Origin: an uncultured Flavobacteriaceae bacterium
GTDB lineage: Bacteria > Bacteroidota > Bacteroidia > Flavobacteriales > Flavobacteriaceae
Assembly (NCBI GenBank): GCA_947494715.1
Contig: CANLWG010000010.1
Location: forward strand, 62,001-126,000
DNA: 64,000 nt
Direction: 5' to 3'
The position numbers and the translations under genes are program-made. Below are positions 53,667 through 62,628 of the stretch, piece after piece (position 1 is the stretch's first letter; every line of letters begins with the position of its first letter). The notes under the pieces are model-generated. The model saw only the letters and a list, made by a program, of their open reading frames with translations, searched no databases and was not told the origin of the DNA.

Positions 53667-54723
53667 ACGCCTTTAGATTGTTCATCCCGCCCTTTACATT
53701 AATCAATTCGGCTTCGGTATTAAATTCTCGAAGTTTCTCAATGGCCTTCCGGCTTCTAATTCCGGACTGACAAATGAAGTAGGCTGGTCGTTCAAAATCA
53801 ATTTCCGGTTTACGTTCTTCCAACTCGGATAGCGGAATGTGATGGGCATTTTCCAAATGGTATCCATGAAACTCCTTCTTCGTACGTACATCGATCAACT
53901 GAATAGCATCCGTTTCCAATAGGTGTTCCAATTCCGAAGTTTCAATGGATCTTATCTCCGTGGTACATTCAAAATCGTAGGCAGGTTTAAGTTTGTCGAT
54001 TTTCTGGTTAGCAGGAACTACTGAAAATTTTATTTTTTGAAAATTTTGGGAGAGTCCGTCAAACAACAATAATTTTCCGGACAGCACCTCGCCTACCCCT
54101 GTCAATACTTTTACCACCTCCAAGGCCTGGAGATTTCCAACAATACCAGGAATTACGCCCAAAACACCATTCGTGTTACAGTCCGGAACTTCATTCGGTC
54201 CTGGCATATTTGGGAATAGACAACGATAGGTAGGTCCACCTTTGTAGTTAAAAACGCTTACCTGGCCTTCAAACCCGTGCAGTGCGCCATAAACAAAAGG
54301 CTTTCCCAGAAGAACACAGGCATCATTTACCAAATACCTCGTGGGAAAATTATCGGAGGCATCCACAACAAGATCATAATCGGCAATGACTCTCAGCGCA
54401 TTTTCCACGGTCAAAAACTGTTCAAAGGAGACCAATTGAGTGCCCGAATTTTGGGCCCTTAATTTTCGAATAGCAACCTGAACCTTGGATTGGCCAATAT
54501 CCGTTTCATCATACAACACCTGCCGATGTAGATTGGAACCCGAAACGCTATCACCATCCACAATACCCAAAGTACCAATGCCCATGGCGTTAAGATAGGT
54601 CAATACCGGGATGCCCAGGCCTCCGGCCCCAATTACAAGAACTTTGGATTTGGATAAGCGTTCCTGTGCCTTTGGACCAAAATCCTTTAAAATGGTCTGC
54701 CGTATGTAGCGTTCTCCGTTCAT
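53650..54723 (-). CDS. moeB: MoeB-type adenylyltransferase with C-terminal rhodanese domain
   Basis: 357 residues. Residues about 1-245 are a ThiF/MoeB E1-like enzyme: VIGAGGLGIPVL (nucleotide loop), DGDSVSGSNLHRQ, and the middle segment YRCLFPNMPGPNEVPDCN. The E. coli MoeB zinc site starts CYRC; here the first Cys is Thr, and the second C-terminal pair is not seen, so the structural zinc is probably absent. Residues about 260-355 are a rhodanese domain with active-site loop CQSGIRS. It adenylylates MoaD, and the rhodanese may supply the sulfur, as in human MOCS3. Confidence 0.9.
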   Translation of the reverse strand: MNGERYIRQTILKDFGPKAQERLSKSKVLVIGAGGLGIPVLTYLNAMGIGTLGIVDGDSVSGSNLHRQVLYDETDIGQSKVQVAIRKLRAQNSGTQLVSFEQFLTVENALRVIADYDLVVDASDNFPTRYLVNDACVLLGKPFVYGALHGFEGQVSVFNYKGGPTYRCLFPNMPGPNEVPDCNTNGVLGVIPGIVGNLQALEVVKVLTGVGEVLSGKLLLFDGLSQNFQKIKFSVVPANQKIDKLKPAYDFECTTEIRSIETSELEHLLETDAIQLIDVRTKKEFHGYHLENAHHIPLSELEERKPEIDFERPAYFICQSGIRSRKAIEKLREFNTEAELINVKGGMNNLKAYVAKY

Positions 54724-55316
54724 GTAGTCTCCAATTTCCCAAGGGCCTCCTTATAATCCTCTTCGGAATTTGCATTCAGCAGTACATCAGCATTTTCGGG
54801 AAACACCAATTTAACCTCGCTGTTTATCAGAAATTTACGGGGACAAGTTCCGTTTCCTTGTGCTAAGTACGATGCGGAAGAACGAAGTGCCTCGAGCTCC
54901 CAGATGGCACAAAGCGGTTCGGGCAAGGGGTTTTCTTTTTGGGCAAAGGCCGTTGCCATCCTGCTTGAATCCCTTGCCAGAATTAATTGTTGCAAAGAAG
55001 ATAGATCCATTAAAGGCAGGTCACAAGCCAAAACTAGCCAGGCTACATCCGGAAATTGGCTATGGGCGGACAACAAACCGTTAAAAGGACCTCTGTACTT
55101 ATCTTGATCTGTGATACTATTAAATCCAGCCTTAATTTCCTCCTCCTGTTCTTTTCGGATGCTCATGTAAGTCTTCTCACAGACTTTACCTAATAAATGA
55201 TACAGATACTCTCGTTGGGGCATTCCATGATATGCAATTTGCCCCTTGTCCTTCCCCATCCGTGTACTTTTGCCCCCGGAAAGGACCAATCCATAGAGTT
55301 TATCTTTTAAAATCAT
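54720..55316 (-). CDS. mobA: Molybdopterin nucleotidyltransferase (MobA-like)
   Basis: 198 residues from the ATG at 55316, overlapping moaC by 17 bases; an ATG at 55337 would add 7 residues. Nucleotide-binding motif VLSGGKSTRMGKDKG is of MobA (GTP) rather than MocA (CTP) type, followed by LACDLPLMD. It attaches a nucleotide to molybdopterin. Xanthine oxidase-family enzymes, such as the one encoded here, usually carry the cytosine form in bacteria, so the true nucleotide is an open question. Confidence 0.85.
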   Translation of the reverse strand: MILKDKLYGLVLSGGKSTRMGKDKGQIAYHGMPQREYLYHLLGKVCEKTYMSIRKEQEEEIKAGFNSITDQDKYRGPFNGLLSAHSQFPDVAWLVLACDLPLMDLSSLQQLILARDSSRMATAFAQKENPLPEPLCAIWELEALRSSASYLAQGNGTCPRKFLINSEVKLVFPENADVLLNANSEEDYKEALGKLETT

Positions 55317-55773
55317 GTTTGCCACCTGTTTTTTCATTCAGTCGTATATCCATAATTTGGATGTCATGGGACAACGCCTTACACATATCATAAATGGTCA
55401 ATGCGCTAACAGAAACTCCTGTTAAAGCCTCCATTTCGACTCCCGTACGTTCGGTGCATTTTACTTTACAATGGATTTGCAACGCATTTTCTATAGGCAC
55501 AATAGTAATGTCTATCTTGGAAAGGTTCAATTGATGACATAAAGGAATAAGTTCCCAAGTCTTTTTTACGGCTTGGATTCCTGCTATTACGGCAGTTTGT
55601 ATAATGCTGCCCTTTTTACTTAGAAAACCCTTACCGGATAAAATCTCAAAAACCTCTGGAGGAAACTCTACTTTTCCAGAGGCCGTTGCCGACCGTACAG
55701 AAGTATCCTTGTTGGATACATCTACCATCTTGGCCTTTCCGGTATCGTCTACATGTGAAAGTTTTGTATTCAT
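55300..55773 (-). CDS. moaC: Cyclic pyranopterin monophosphate synthase MoaC
   Basis: 157 residues. Acts on the MoaA product to form cyclic pyranopterin monophosphate. MVDVSNKD at the N-terminus, the conserved LIPLCHQLNLSKIDI and EMEALTGVSVSALTIYDMCK with catalytic Lys are all present. It abuts moaA by a one-base overlap. Confidence 0.95.
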   Translation of the reverse strand: MNTKLSHVDDTGKAKMVDVSNKDTSVRSATASGKVEFPPEVFEILSGKGFLSKKGSIIQTAVIAGIQAVKKTWELIPLCHQLNLSKIDITIVPIENALQIHCKVKCTERTGVEMEALTGVSVSALTIYDMCKALSHDIQIMDIRLNEKTGGKHDFKR

Positions 55774-56756
55774 TATCCACCTATTGAAGTCATTGAGCTT
55801 TTAAAGACGCTCCGATTCTCCTGCTGTGCTTCAAAACCGGTTTTTGCCCTGCTCCCAACCGCGGATATAATATGTTCCCTTACCCTTTCCTCGGAATTCT
55901 CTCCGCGAAGAATGTCCCTAAGATTCATTTTAGGTTTCCCATAAAGACAGGTGATAACATCACCGGTAGCCGAAATCCGAAGTCGATTACAGGTTCCACA
56001 GAATGTACGGCTAAATGAAGGTATTACCCCAAAGGTTCCTTTAAAACCGGGTATCTTATAATTGATGGAGGTAGATGTCTTGGGCGATTCCAATTGATAA
56101 TACTCCGGATAGGCCTCCTTTATGTAGGCCAGGATACGTTTGTAATCCCAGGAGATAGTATCAAAAGAACGACTTCCTCCGTTAAACGGCATTTCTTCCA
56201 AAAATCGTACGGCAACATCAAAATGCTTGGTAAGTTCCAAAATAGGCAGAATATCTTGGGTATTCTGACCATCCAAAGCAATGAAATTGATACGTACATT
56301 AAAGCCTTCCGTAATCAGTCTGAGCATATTATCGTGAACAATATCGTACTGGTTCCTACGGGTTATCCGCTCAAAGGTGTCTCGATCAATGGCATCCAAA
56401 CTCACATTTATATTCTTGATACCCAATTGCTTGAGTTCGTCTATATGAGGTCCAATGAGCGTTGCATTGGTAGTGACTGAAATTTCGTTCAATCCCTCCA
56501 ATGCTACCAAACGTCGTAATAGTACCATTAAGTCTTTGCGGACAAAGGGCTCTCCTCCTGTGATACGAATCTTATCTATACCTTGTGAAACCAAAATAGA
56601 GGCCAAGCGCGCCAGTTCCTCTATAGTAAACAGTTTGTCGTTTTTAGCAAAGTCGATACCCTCTGATGGCATGCAATAATTGCAGCGCAGATTGCAACGA
56701 TCCGTTACTGCCAGTCGCAAATAGTTTATTCTTCTATTATGATTGTCTACGAGCAT
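55773..56756 (-). CDS. moaA: GTP 3',8-cyclase MoaA
   Basis: Radical SAM enzyme opening molybdopterin synthesis from GTP. 327 residues. First cluster CNLRCNYC (Cys 21, 25, 28), second cluster FCGTCN with a third Cys in VITCLYG, and the C-terminal double Gly (SIGG) that is needed for activity. It follows a 178-base gap after moaE and may have its own promoter. Confidence 0.96.
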   Translation of the reverse strand: MLVDNHNRRINYLRLAVTDRCNLRCNYCMPSEGIDFAKNDKLFTIEELARLASILVSQGIDKIRITGGEPFVRKDLMVLLRRLVALEGLNEISVTTNATLIGPHIDELKQLGIKNINVSLDAIDRDTFERITRRNQYDIVHDNMLRLITEGFNVRINFIALDGQNTQDILPILELTKHFDVAVRFLEEMPFNGGSRSFDTISWDYKRILAYIKEAYPEYYQLESPKTSTSINYKIPGFKGTFGVIPSFSRTFCGTCNRLRISATGDVITCLYGKPKMNLRDILRGENSEERVREHIISAVGSRAKTGFEAQQENRSVFKSSMTSIGG

Positions 56757-56776
56757 TTTATTTTCAAGTTCAAACT

Positions 56777-56784
56777 CAAATTTA
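56777..56784 (-). promoter_or_regulatory. Candidate -7 box for moaA
   Basis: TAAATTTG on the minus strand fits TAnnTTTG and sits about 21 bases upstream of the moaA start. The same gap has GTATGATATACATAC (56848-56862), a small inverted repeat that may be an operator. Evidence is weak without a -33 partner. Confidence 0.3.
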
Positions 56785-56934
56785 AGCTATAAAAAATTGA
56801 TATGTTTATTGATTTAAAAGTTTTGAAATTTTCTTGCTTCTAATTTTGTATGATATACATACTAAAACTAGATTTCCAAGACACAAGCCAATTTAGGTCG
56901 GATAGTATTTTTCGGTTTTGGCCACGATTTCATA

Positions 56935-57354
56935 TTATGGATGGGCCGAGACCCAAACTGATTTATTTTTAAAAACTTCCTTCTTCCAAATAGGCACTTT
57001 TTGTTTTAAGGTGTCGATCAAAAAACGGCAGGCTTCAAAACAATCATCCCTATGGGCCGATGATGCCCCGACCACTACTACAGGTTCTTGAACGTTTTTA
57101 ACCCCAACAGCATGCCGTACCACGATTTTATGAAGTGCCCATTTGTTTGAAGCCTCCATGGCAATCTTTTCCATCTCTTTAATAGCCATTTTCGCGTAGG
57201 TCTCAAATTCCAGGGAAACCACCTCTTCATTATTGGTAAATTCCCGAACGGAGCCTACAAAAACACAGATACCTCCGCTACTGGCATGGGAAAGCTCCCC
57301 ATAAACTTGCGAGGTATCTATCATATCTACTATTTCAATAATCGGTTTCTCCAT
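56935..57354 (-). CDS. moaE: Molybdopterin synthase catalytic subunit MoaE
   Basis: 139 residues. GGICVFVGSVREF at the N-terminus, HAVGVKNVQEPVVVVGASSAHRD, and KVPIWKKEVF with catalytic Lys residues. Partners with MoaD to add sulfur to the pterin. One-base overlap with moaD. Confidence 0.95.
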   Translation of the reverse strand: MEKPIIEIVDMIDTSQVYGELSHASSGGICVFVGSVREFTNNEEVVSLEFETYAKMAIKEMEKIAMEASNKWALHKIVVRHAVGVKNVQEPVVVVGASSAHRDDCFEACRFLIDTLKQKVPIWKKEVFKNKSVWVSAHP

Positions 57355-57599
57355 CAGCCTCCGCTTACCGGCGGAATTATGGCTATCTCATCACCGGTTT
57401 TCAAAGCGACCGCATCTTGGGCATATTCGCTATTTACAGCTACCGCCAATGAGGTCAATTTACCAAACTCGGGAAAAGAGCCGCACAAAAAACCTTTTAG
57501 CTCACCTACCGATGAAGGTGGGTGTTTCAATTCGGATAAATCCATTTGCGCACTTCCTACAATGTCCTTGGCAATTCCAAAAAGCAATACTTCCATCAA
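57354..57599 (-). CDS. moaD: Molybdopterin synthase sulfur carrier subunit MoaD
   Basis: 81-residue ubiquitin-like protein ending in PPVSGG; the C-terminal double Gly is thiocarboxylated after adenylylation by MoeB. It starts 3 bases after the hydroxylase large-subunit gene stop, tying cofactor synthesis to its user. Confidence 0.93.
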   Translation of the reverse strand: MMEVLLFGIAKDIVGSAQMDLSELKHPPSSVGELKGFLCGSFPEFGKLTSLAVAVNSEYAQDAVALKTGDEIAIIPPVSGG

Positions 57600-57602
57600 A
57601 TA

Positions 57603-59774
57603 CTATCCTATAATTTCCCTTTCCGCCATGTTGCTTATAAAAGGTTGTTTGTAAATACGGTTGCCCGTTGCCTTTTTCATAGCAATGGAAACCGCAGCAC
57701 CTGCCGGTGGTAATGTCGGTTCCCCAAGTCCTGTAGGACTCAAGGTATTTTTTACAAAATGTGTTTCTACTTTGGGAGCTTCCTTCATACGAATAAGGCG
57801 GTACCTGTCATAGTTATTGACTTCCGGAACACCATCCTTAAAAGTAAAATTACCGTACATGGAATGCCCTACTCCATCAACAACACCACCTTCGATCTGG
57901 TTCAACGCACCCAATGGATTAACGACAATTCCACAATCCACGGCAACGGTCACTTTCTTAACAACAGGCTCATTATTTTCGATTACCACATCCGCAACTT
58001 CAGCCACATGGGTATTGTGACAATAATACGCACAGAAACCCTGATAGACCCCATCCTTAGGGTTACGATATCCGGATTTCTCTACGGCCAGATTAATGAC
58101 ATCCTCCATCCGCTCTGCGGAATATTGGATACGCTCATCTGTTGTGCCTTTCACCTTCTGGAGCATATCCAAGCGCATCTGCACCGGGTCTACTTCCAAT
58201 GCTTCCGCAATCTCATCAAAAAAGCTTTGCTCTGCAAATGAAAGGAAATTGGTATAGGGTGCACGCCAGGCCCCGGTAGTGATATTGCTATCATATTTGG
58301 CCACATCTACTTGATAGTTCTCCAAGGCCCCTGCCGGGAAAAAGTTGGGAATTAAACCGTACATATTACTGTTGATGGATGCTTCCTTTAGATGGTAGCC
58401 CGTAATTTTACCGTCCTTTAGAGCGGCCTTTATACGATACTTTATGGCTGGACGATAAATGCCGGCCGCCATATCATCCTCTCTAGAATATACTACTTTA
58501 ACCGGCTTTTTTGCCAAGTGGGATATTTCAGCGGCCTCCATCACAAAATCTCCATACAACCTTCTTCCAAAACCACCACCCATTCTAGTCATTTCCAAGT
58601 GAACATCCTCGATATTTCTTTTTAATTGCTCCGCTACGCGCCCTGCGGTACGCTCAGGAGTCTGTATCGGGCCTACTAAATGAATCTTGTCCGTTGAGAC
58701 ATTGGCATAAAAATTCATGGGTTCCATACAATTGTGGGGCAAGAATGGCGACTCATAGGTACGCTCCACAACTTGGTCCGCATTTCTAAAAGCCTTTTTT
58801 ACATCACCATCTTTCCGAAGTGTTTCAAATGTATTGCCGTCCAATAAGTCGGTCAATAATTTATCGTGATTGGATGTACTTTCCATAGGTGTACCATCGC
58901 TCCATTCAGCACTCAAAGCTTCTTTGGCCTTCATAGCCTGCCAAGTTGTATTTGCTAAAACAGCTACTTTATCACCACCGCCCTTAAAGTCTCCAAAGCG
59001 GATCACATCGATTACGCCCTCCATTTTTTTGGCCGAACTATCATCAAAAGATTCCAATTTTTTCCCAAATGCAGGAGGTCGCAAGACAGCGGCAATTGCC
59101 ATGCCTTCAGTTTTATAATCCAGTCCAAACAACGGTTTTCCGGTGACAATCTTAGCAATATCCACGTTACCGGCATCCGTACCTATAATTGTATAGTCCT
59201 TTGGGTCTTTGAGTGCAACCTTTTCTGGAACATCCAGAATGGAAGCTTCCTTAACCACATCCCCGTAGCCAAGGGTTTCCCCTTTAGCATTTGTGATTAC
59301 ACCGCCACTGGCAGAACATTCGGAGGCATCTACACCCCATTTTGCGGCAGCGGCATTGATCAGCATCTGCTTGGCAGTAGCACCGGTCTGCCGTAGGGCA
59401 TCCCATCCATGACGAATGGACTGGCTTCCACCGGCCACCTGACGTGTATAGTCTTTTGTATTCAATATACCCTGCTCTACATGAACTTGGTCCCAAGGAA
59501 CATCGAGCTCTTCGGCAATAATCATGGGCATAGACGTCTTTACGCCCTGCCCAATTTCTGGATTAGGCGAGTAAATCGTGACCATTCCATTATCAGCAAT
59601 CTTGATAAAGGCATTAAAATCGTTGAAATTTAGACTGGCAATGTCCACAGGCATTTTCACTTCGTCCTTACAAGCGGTAAAGAGATTGAAACCTATAAGC
59701 ATTCCACCTCCCGCCAGGGAAGAGGTCCTCAAAAAGGCCCTTCTACTAAATGAGTTGGATATTGTGGTTGACAT
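57603..59774 (-). CDS. Tat-exported molybdopterin-binding subunit (isoquinoline 1-oxidoreductase type)
   Basis: 723 residues from the ATG at 59774; longer frames upstream overlap the 2Fe-2S gene. A Tat signal SRRAFLRTSSLAGGGML heads the protein. It is the xanthine oxidase-family large subunit of the IorB/aldehyde dehydrogenase branch, with MGGGFGRR and TGAWRAP motifs, and GLGEPTLPPAGAA carrying the catalytic Glu (near 684). Such periplasmic enzymes oxidise aldehydes or N-heterocycles. No FAD subunit or cytochrome c is present, so the electron acceptor is unknown. Confidence 0.9.
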   Translation of the reverse strand: MSTTISNSFSRRAFLRTSSLAGGGMLIGFNLFTACKDEVKMPVDIASLNFNDFNAFIKIADNGMVTIYSPNPEIGQGVKTSMPMIIAEELDVPWDQVHVEQGILNTKDYTRQVAGGSQSIRHGWDALRQTGATAKQMLINAAAAKWGVDASECSASGGVITNAKGETLGYGDVVKEASILDVPEKVALKDPKDYTIIGTDAGNVDIAKIVTGKPLFGLDYKTEGMAIAAVLRPPAFGKKLESFDDSSAKKMEGVIDVIRFGDFKGGGDKVAVLANTTWQAMKAKEALSAEWSDGTPMESTSNHDKLLTDLLDGNTFETLRKDGDVKKAFRNADQVVERTYESPFLPHNCMEPMNFYANVSTDKIHLVGPIQTPERTAGRVAEQLKRNIEDVHLEMTRMGGGFGRRLYGDFVMEAAEISHLAKKPVKVVYSREDDMAAGIYRPAIKYRIKAALKDGKITGYHLKEASINSNMYGLIPNFFPAGALENYQVDVAKYDSNITTGAWRAPYTNFLSFAEQSFFDEIAEALEVDPVQMRLDMLQKVKGTTDERIQYSAERMEDVINLAVEKSGYRNPKDGVYQGFCAYYCHNTHVAEVADVVIENNEPVVKKVTVAVDCGIVVNPLGALNQIEGGVVDGVGHSMYGNFTFKDGVPEVNNYDRYRLIRMKEAPKVETHFVKNTLSPTGLGEPTLPPAGAAVSIAMKKATGNRIYKQPFISNMAEREIIG

Positions 59775-59791
59775 ATTGTTCTGATTTAAGG

Positions 59792-60256
59792 TTACTCGCC
59801 CATTTTTTCGGCGGCAAGGGCCACCGCCTGTTGTATACGATTGTAAGCCGCGCAACGACATATATTACCGTGCATGGCACTTTTGATTTCATCCTCAGTA
59901 GGATTTGGATTCTTGTCCAAAAAAGAGGAAGCCGTCATTATTTGTCCGGCTTGGCAATAACCGCACTGGGGCACATCTACTTCTTTCCAAGCTTCTTGGA
60001 CAGGATGGGTACCATCTTCTGATAGGCCCTCAATGGTGGTAATGGCCTTACCTTCCATTTGTGCTACCGGTACGAGGCAGCTTTGAATAGCGTTTCCGTC
60101 CACATGGACATTACAGGCTCCACATTGGCCGATTCCACAACCATATTTGGTGCCCACAAGATCCATATGATCTCGTAAGGCCCACAATAATGGAGTATCC
60201 GAGGAAACATCCACGGACCTGTCTTCACCGTTAATTTTTAGGGTGTACGTTGGCAT
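59792..60256 (-). CDS. 2Fe-2S subunit of the molybdo-hydroxylase
   Basis: 154 residues with two iron-sulfur clusters: Cys 40, 45, 48, 60 (plant ferredoxin type) and Cys 98, 101, 133, 135 (four-helix bundle). No signal peptide, so it probably crosses the membrane bound to the Tat-exported large subunit. First gene of the leftward cluster, 17 bases before the large subunit. Confidence 0.94.
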   Translation of the reverse strand: MPTYTLKINGEDRSVDVSSDTPLLWALRDHMDLVGTKYGCGIGQCGACNVHVDGNAIQSCLVPVAQMEGKAITTIEGLSEDGTHPVQEAWKEVDVPQCGYCQAGQIMTASSFLDKNPNPTEDEIKSAMHGNICRCAAYNRIQQAVALAAEKMGE

Positions 60257-60386
60257 GTTGTTTGTATTGTGTTGAAAATCCGTTATGGCATCAGGAATGA
60301 GGAGGAATCCCTAAGACTACCTTAAGGCCTAAATTAATCAAAATATAGTATGTTCAATTTTCACATAGGGGTTTTAACCTTTTTTT

Positions 60387-60500
60387 ATGTTAAAGGTCCT
60401 ATTCTTTCTATCTCTTTCTGGGGCTTTAGCCGTACCATTTATGGCAATCAATGAAATACTAAACGGATTGCATTACATTTATACCGATGAAAGACGCTAA
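60387..60500 (+). CDS. Doubtful 37-residue hydrophobic ORF
   Basis: Begins MLKVLFFLSLSGALAVPFMA and overlaps the start of the SpoU-type gene in another frame. It has the look of a small membrane peptide, but no family or ribosome-binding support. It lies in the 230-base divergent gap 60257-60486, which otherwise shows only a TTTAAC/GTTAAA inverted repeat around 60372-60394. Confidence 0.15.
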   Translation: MLKVLFFLSLSGALAVPFMAINEILNGLHYIYTDERR

Positions 60501-61296
60501 ACAAATCAATAGTGTACAGAATCCACTTGTCAAAAGGGTTTTGACCCTTAAGGACAAATCCCGTGAGCGAAGGAAAACGGGATTTTTTGTCCTAGAAGGA
60601 CAGCAAGAAGTTCAGCTCGCCATAAAAGGAAAATTTGAACTGGAAACCCTCTTCATCAATCCTGGTGTCTGTAACAATGAAGCCTTTTTGAAAGCCTTGG
60701 ATAACATAAGACCCCGACCGGAGTTTATCATTATTTCCAATGAAATCTATAAAAAGTTAGCCTATCGTGAGAGCACCGAAGGTATTTTGGCCATTGCCAA
60801 AGGTAAATCCCATACGCTAGACAATCTCGTGTTTCGTACCGAAAATCCGTTTATCCTAATAGCTGAAGCTCCGGAGAAACCCGGAAATATAGGCGCCCTG
60901 CTACGAACCGCGGATGCGGCCAACTTGGATGCCGTAATTATTGCCGACCCCAAGACCGATCTCTACAATCCCAATATCATCCGGTCTAGCGTTGGATCTA
61001 TTTTTACCAACCAAATTGCTATGGCAAGCACTTCTGAGGCCATTGAATTTCTTAGGAAAGAGAACATTTCCATCCTTTGTGCGGCACTTACCGCCTCCAA
61101 AATATATACCCATGTTGATTTTACCAAACCCTCGGCACTTGTGGTAGGTACGGAAGCTACGGGACTTTCCAATAAATGGCTGGAGCATTCCCATCAAAAT
61201 ATTCTCATCCCGATGGCCGGGCAAATCGATTCCCTTAATGTTTCCGTATCCGCAGCAATACTTATCTTTGAAGGTTTGAGGCAAAGAGGTTTTTGA
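60487..61296 (+). CDS. SpoU/TrmH-family RNA 2'-O-methyltransferase
   Basis: 269 residues. N-terminal SpoU substrate-binding domain (KQINSVQNPLVKRV, GFFVLEGQQEV), then the knotted SPOUT domain with EKPGNIGALLRTADAANLDA, GTEATGLSN and IPMAGQIDSLNVSVSAAI as motifs 1-3. It methylates a ribose in rRNA or tRNA; the target position is not readable. Confidence 0.92.
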   Translation: MKDAKQINSVQNPLVKRVLTLKDKSRERRKTGFFVLEGQQEVQLAIKGKFELETLFINPGVCNNEAFLKALDNIRPRPEFIIISNEIYKKLAYRESTEGILAIAKGKSHTLDNLVFRTENPFILIAEAPEKPGNIGALLRTADAANLDAVIIADPKTDLYNPNIIRSSVGSIFTNQIAMASTSEAIEFLRKENISILCAALTASKIYTHVDFTKPSALVVGTEATGLSNKWLEHSHQNILIPMAGQIDSLNVSVSAAILIFEGLRQRGF

Positions 61297-61357
61297 GGTT
61301 TACGTTTTGTAACCTGAATAAATACTAAGGCTGTAATCCAAAGAATACCAAACCAAA

Positions 61358-62584
61358 ATGAATATACTTTTCTACGTTATCATTGCCATTTTAATTGTTC
61401 AGTATCTTGTTGAGACGATCTTGGATTACCTAAATGCCAAAAAATATGGCGATCCGGTCCCCAAAGAATTGGACAACCTGTTTGACACAGAAGAATATCA
61501 AAAATCCCAAGATTACAAAAAGACCAATTATTCCTTTGGATTATTGACCTCCACTTTTTCCCTTTTACTCACATTGGGCTTTTTAATATTCGATGGATTT
61601 GAATGGATCGATTCCATCGCACGTTCTATGACCGATAATAGTATGTTTCAGGCCCTTGTGTTTTTTGGTGCCATTCTTATAGGCAGTGATTTGATCACTA
61701 CTCCTTTTTCCTATTACCAAACTTTCGTCATCGAAGAAAAATTTGGATTCAATAAGACCACCAAAAAAACATTTGTCCTTGATAAATTAAAAGGGTGGTT
61801 GATCATGGCCATTTTAGGGGGTGGAATTTTAGCTGTTGTAATTTGGTTCTTTCAATGGGCAGGAACGGACTTTTGGATCTACGCATGGGTAGTGATAGCT
61901 ATTTTTACAGTTTTTATGAACCTTTTTTATAGTAGGTTGATCGTCCCTTTGTTTAATAAACAGACTCTTTTGGCCCAAGGAAGTCTTAAGGAAAAGATCG
62001 AGTCCTATGCACAGAAAGTAGGTTTTGAGCTTAAAAACATTTTTGTAATCGATGGTTCCAAGCGCTCCACCAAGGCCAATGCATATTTTTCTGGATTTGG
62101 AAGGGAAAAACGGGTCACCCTATACGATACTTTGATCAATGACTTGGAGGAAGATGAAATTGTGGCAGTCCTAGCCCATGAGGTAGGACATTATAAACGC
62201 AGACATATTATCTTTAATCTTATCGCCTCTGTACTTTTGGCCGGTCTAACTTTGTTTATTCTTTCGCTTTTTATCAATAACCCCAATATGTCCTTGGCCA
62301 TTGGTGTTTCCAAACCTAGTTTTCATGCGGCCTTGATCGGATTTGGGATTCTTTATAGCCCTATTTCGGAAATTACCGGCCTAGTTATGAACTACCTATC
62401 TCGAAAGTTCGAGTTTCAGGCCGATGATTATGCCAAAAATACCTTTGCGGCCATGCCGTTGATAAGCTCCCTTAAAAAGTTGTCCAAGAAAAGCCTTAGT
62501 AACCTTACCCCGCATTCTGCATATGTTTTTGTTCACTATTCCCATCCGCCGTTAATAGCCCGTATCCGCAACTTAAAGGCATAA
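61358..62584 (+). CDS. M48 (Ste24-like) membrane metallopeptidase
   Basis: 408 residues with about seven membrane helices and the zinc motif HEVGHYKRRH (near residue 273), followed by FEFQADDYA that supplies the third ligand. Of the Ste24/CAAX-protease type, acting on membrane or prenylated proteins in eukaryotes; the bacterial substrate is unknown. Complete and typical in length. Confidence 0.93.
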   Translation: MNILFYVIIAILIVQYLVETILDYLNAKKYGDPVPKELDNLFDTEEYQKSQDYKKTNYSFGLLTSTFSLLLTLGFLIFDGFEWIDSIARSMTDNSMFQALVFFGAILIGSDLITTPFSYYQTFVIEEKFGFNKTTKKTFVLDKLKGWLIMAILGGGILAVVIWFFQWAGTDFWIYAWVVIAIFTVFMNLFYSRLIVPLFNKQTLLAQGSLKEKIESYAQKVGFELKNIFVIDGSKRSTKANAYFSGFGREKRVTLYDTLINDLEEDEIVAVLAHEVGHYKRRHIIFNLIASVLLAGLTLFILSLFINNPNMSLAIGVSKPSFHAALIGFGILYSPISEITGLVMNYLSRKFEFQADDYAKNTFAAMPLISSLKKLSKKSLSNLTPHSAYVFVHYSHPPLIARIRNLKA

Positions 62585-62628
62585 TTTTTGTTGTGTATTG
62601 GTTAGGATTGTGGTAATTTTAATATAGT

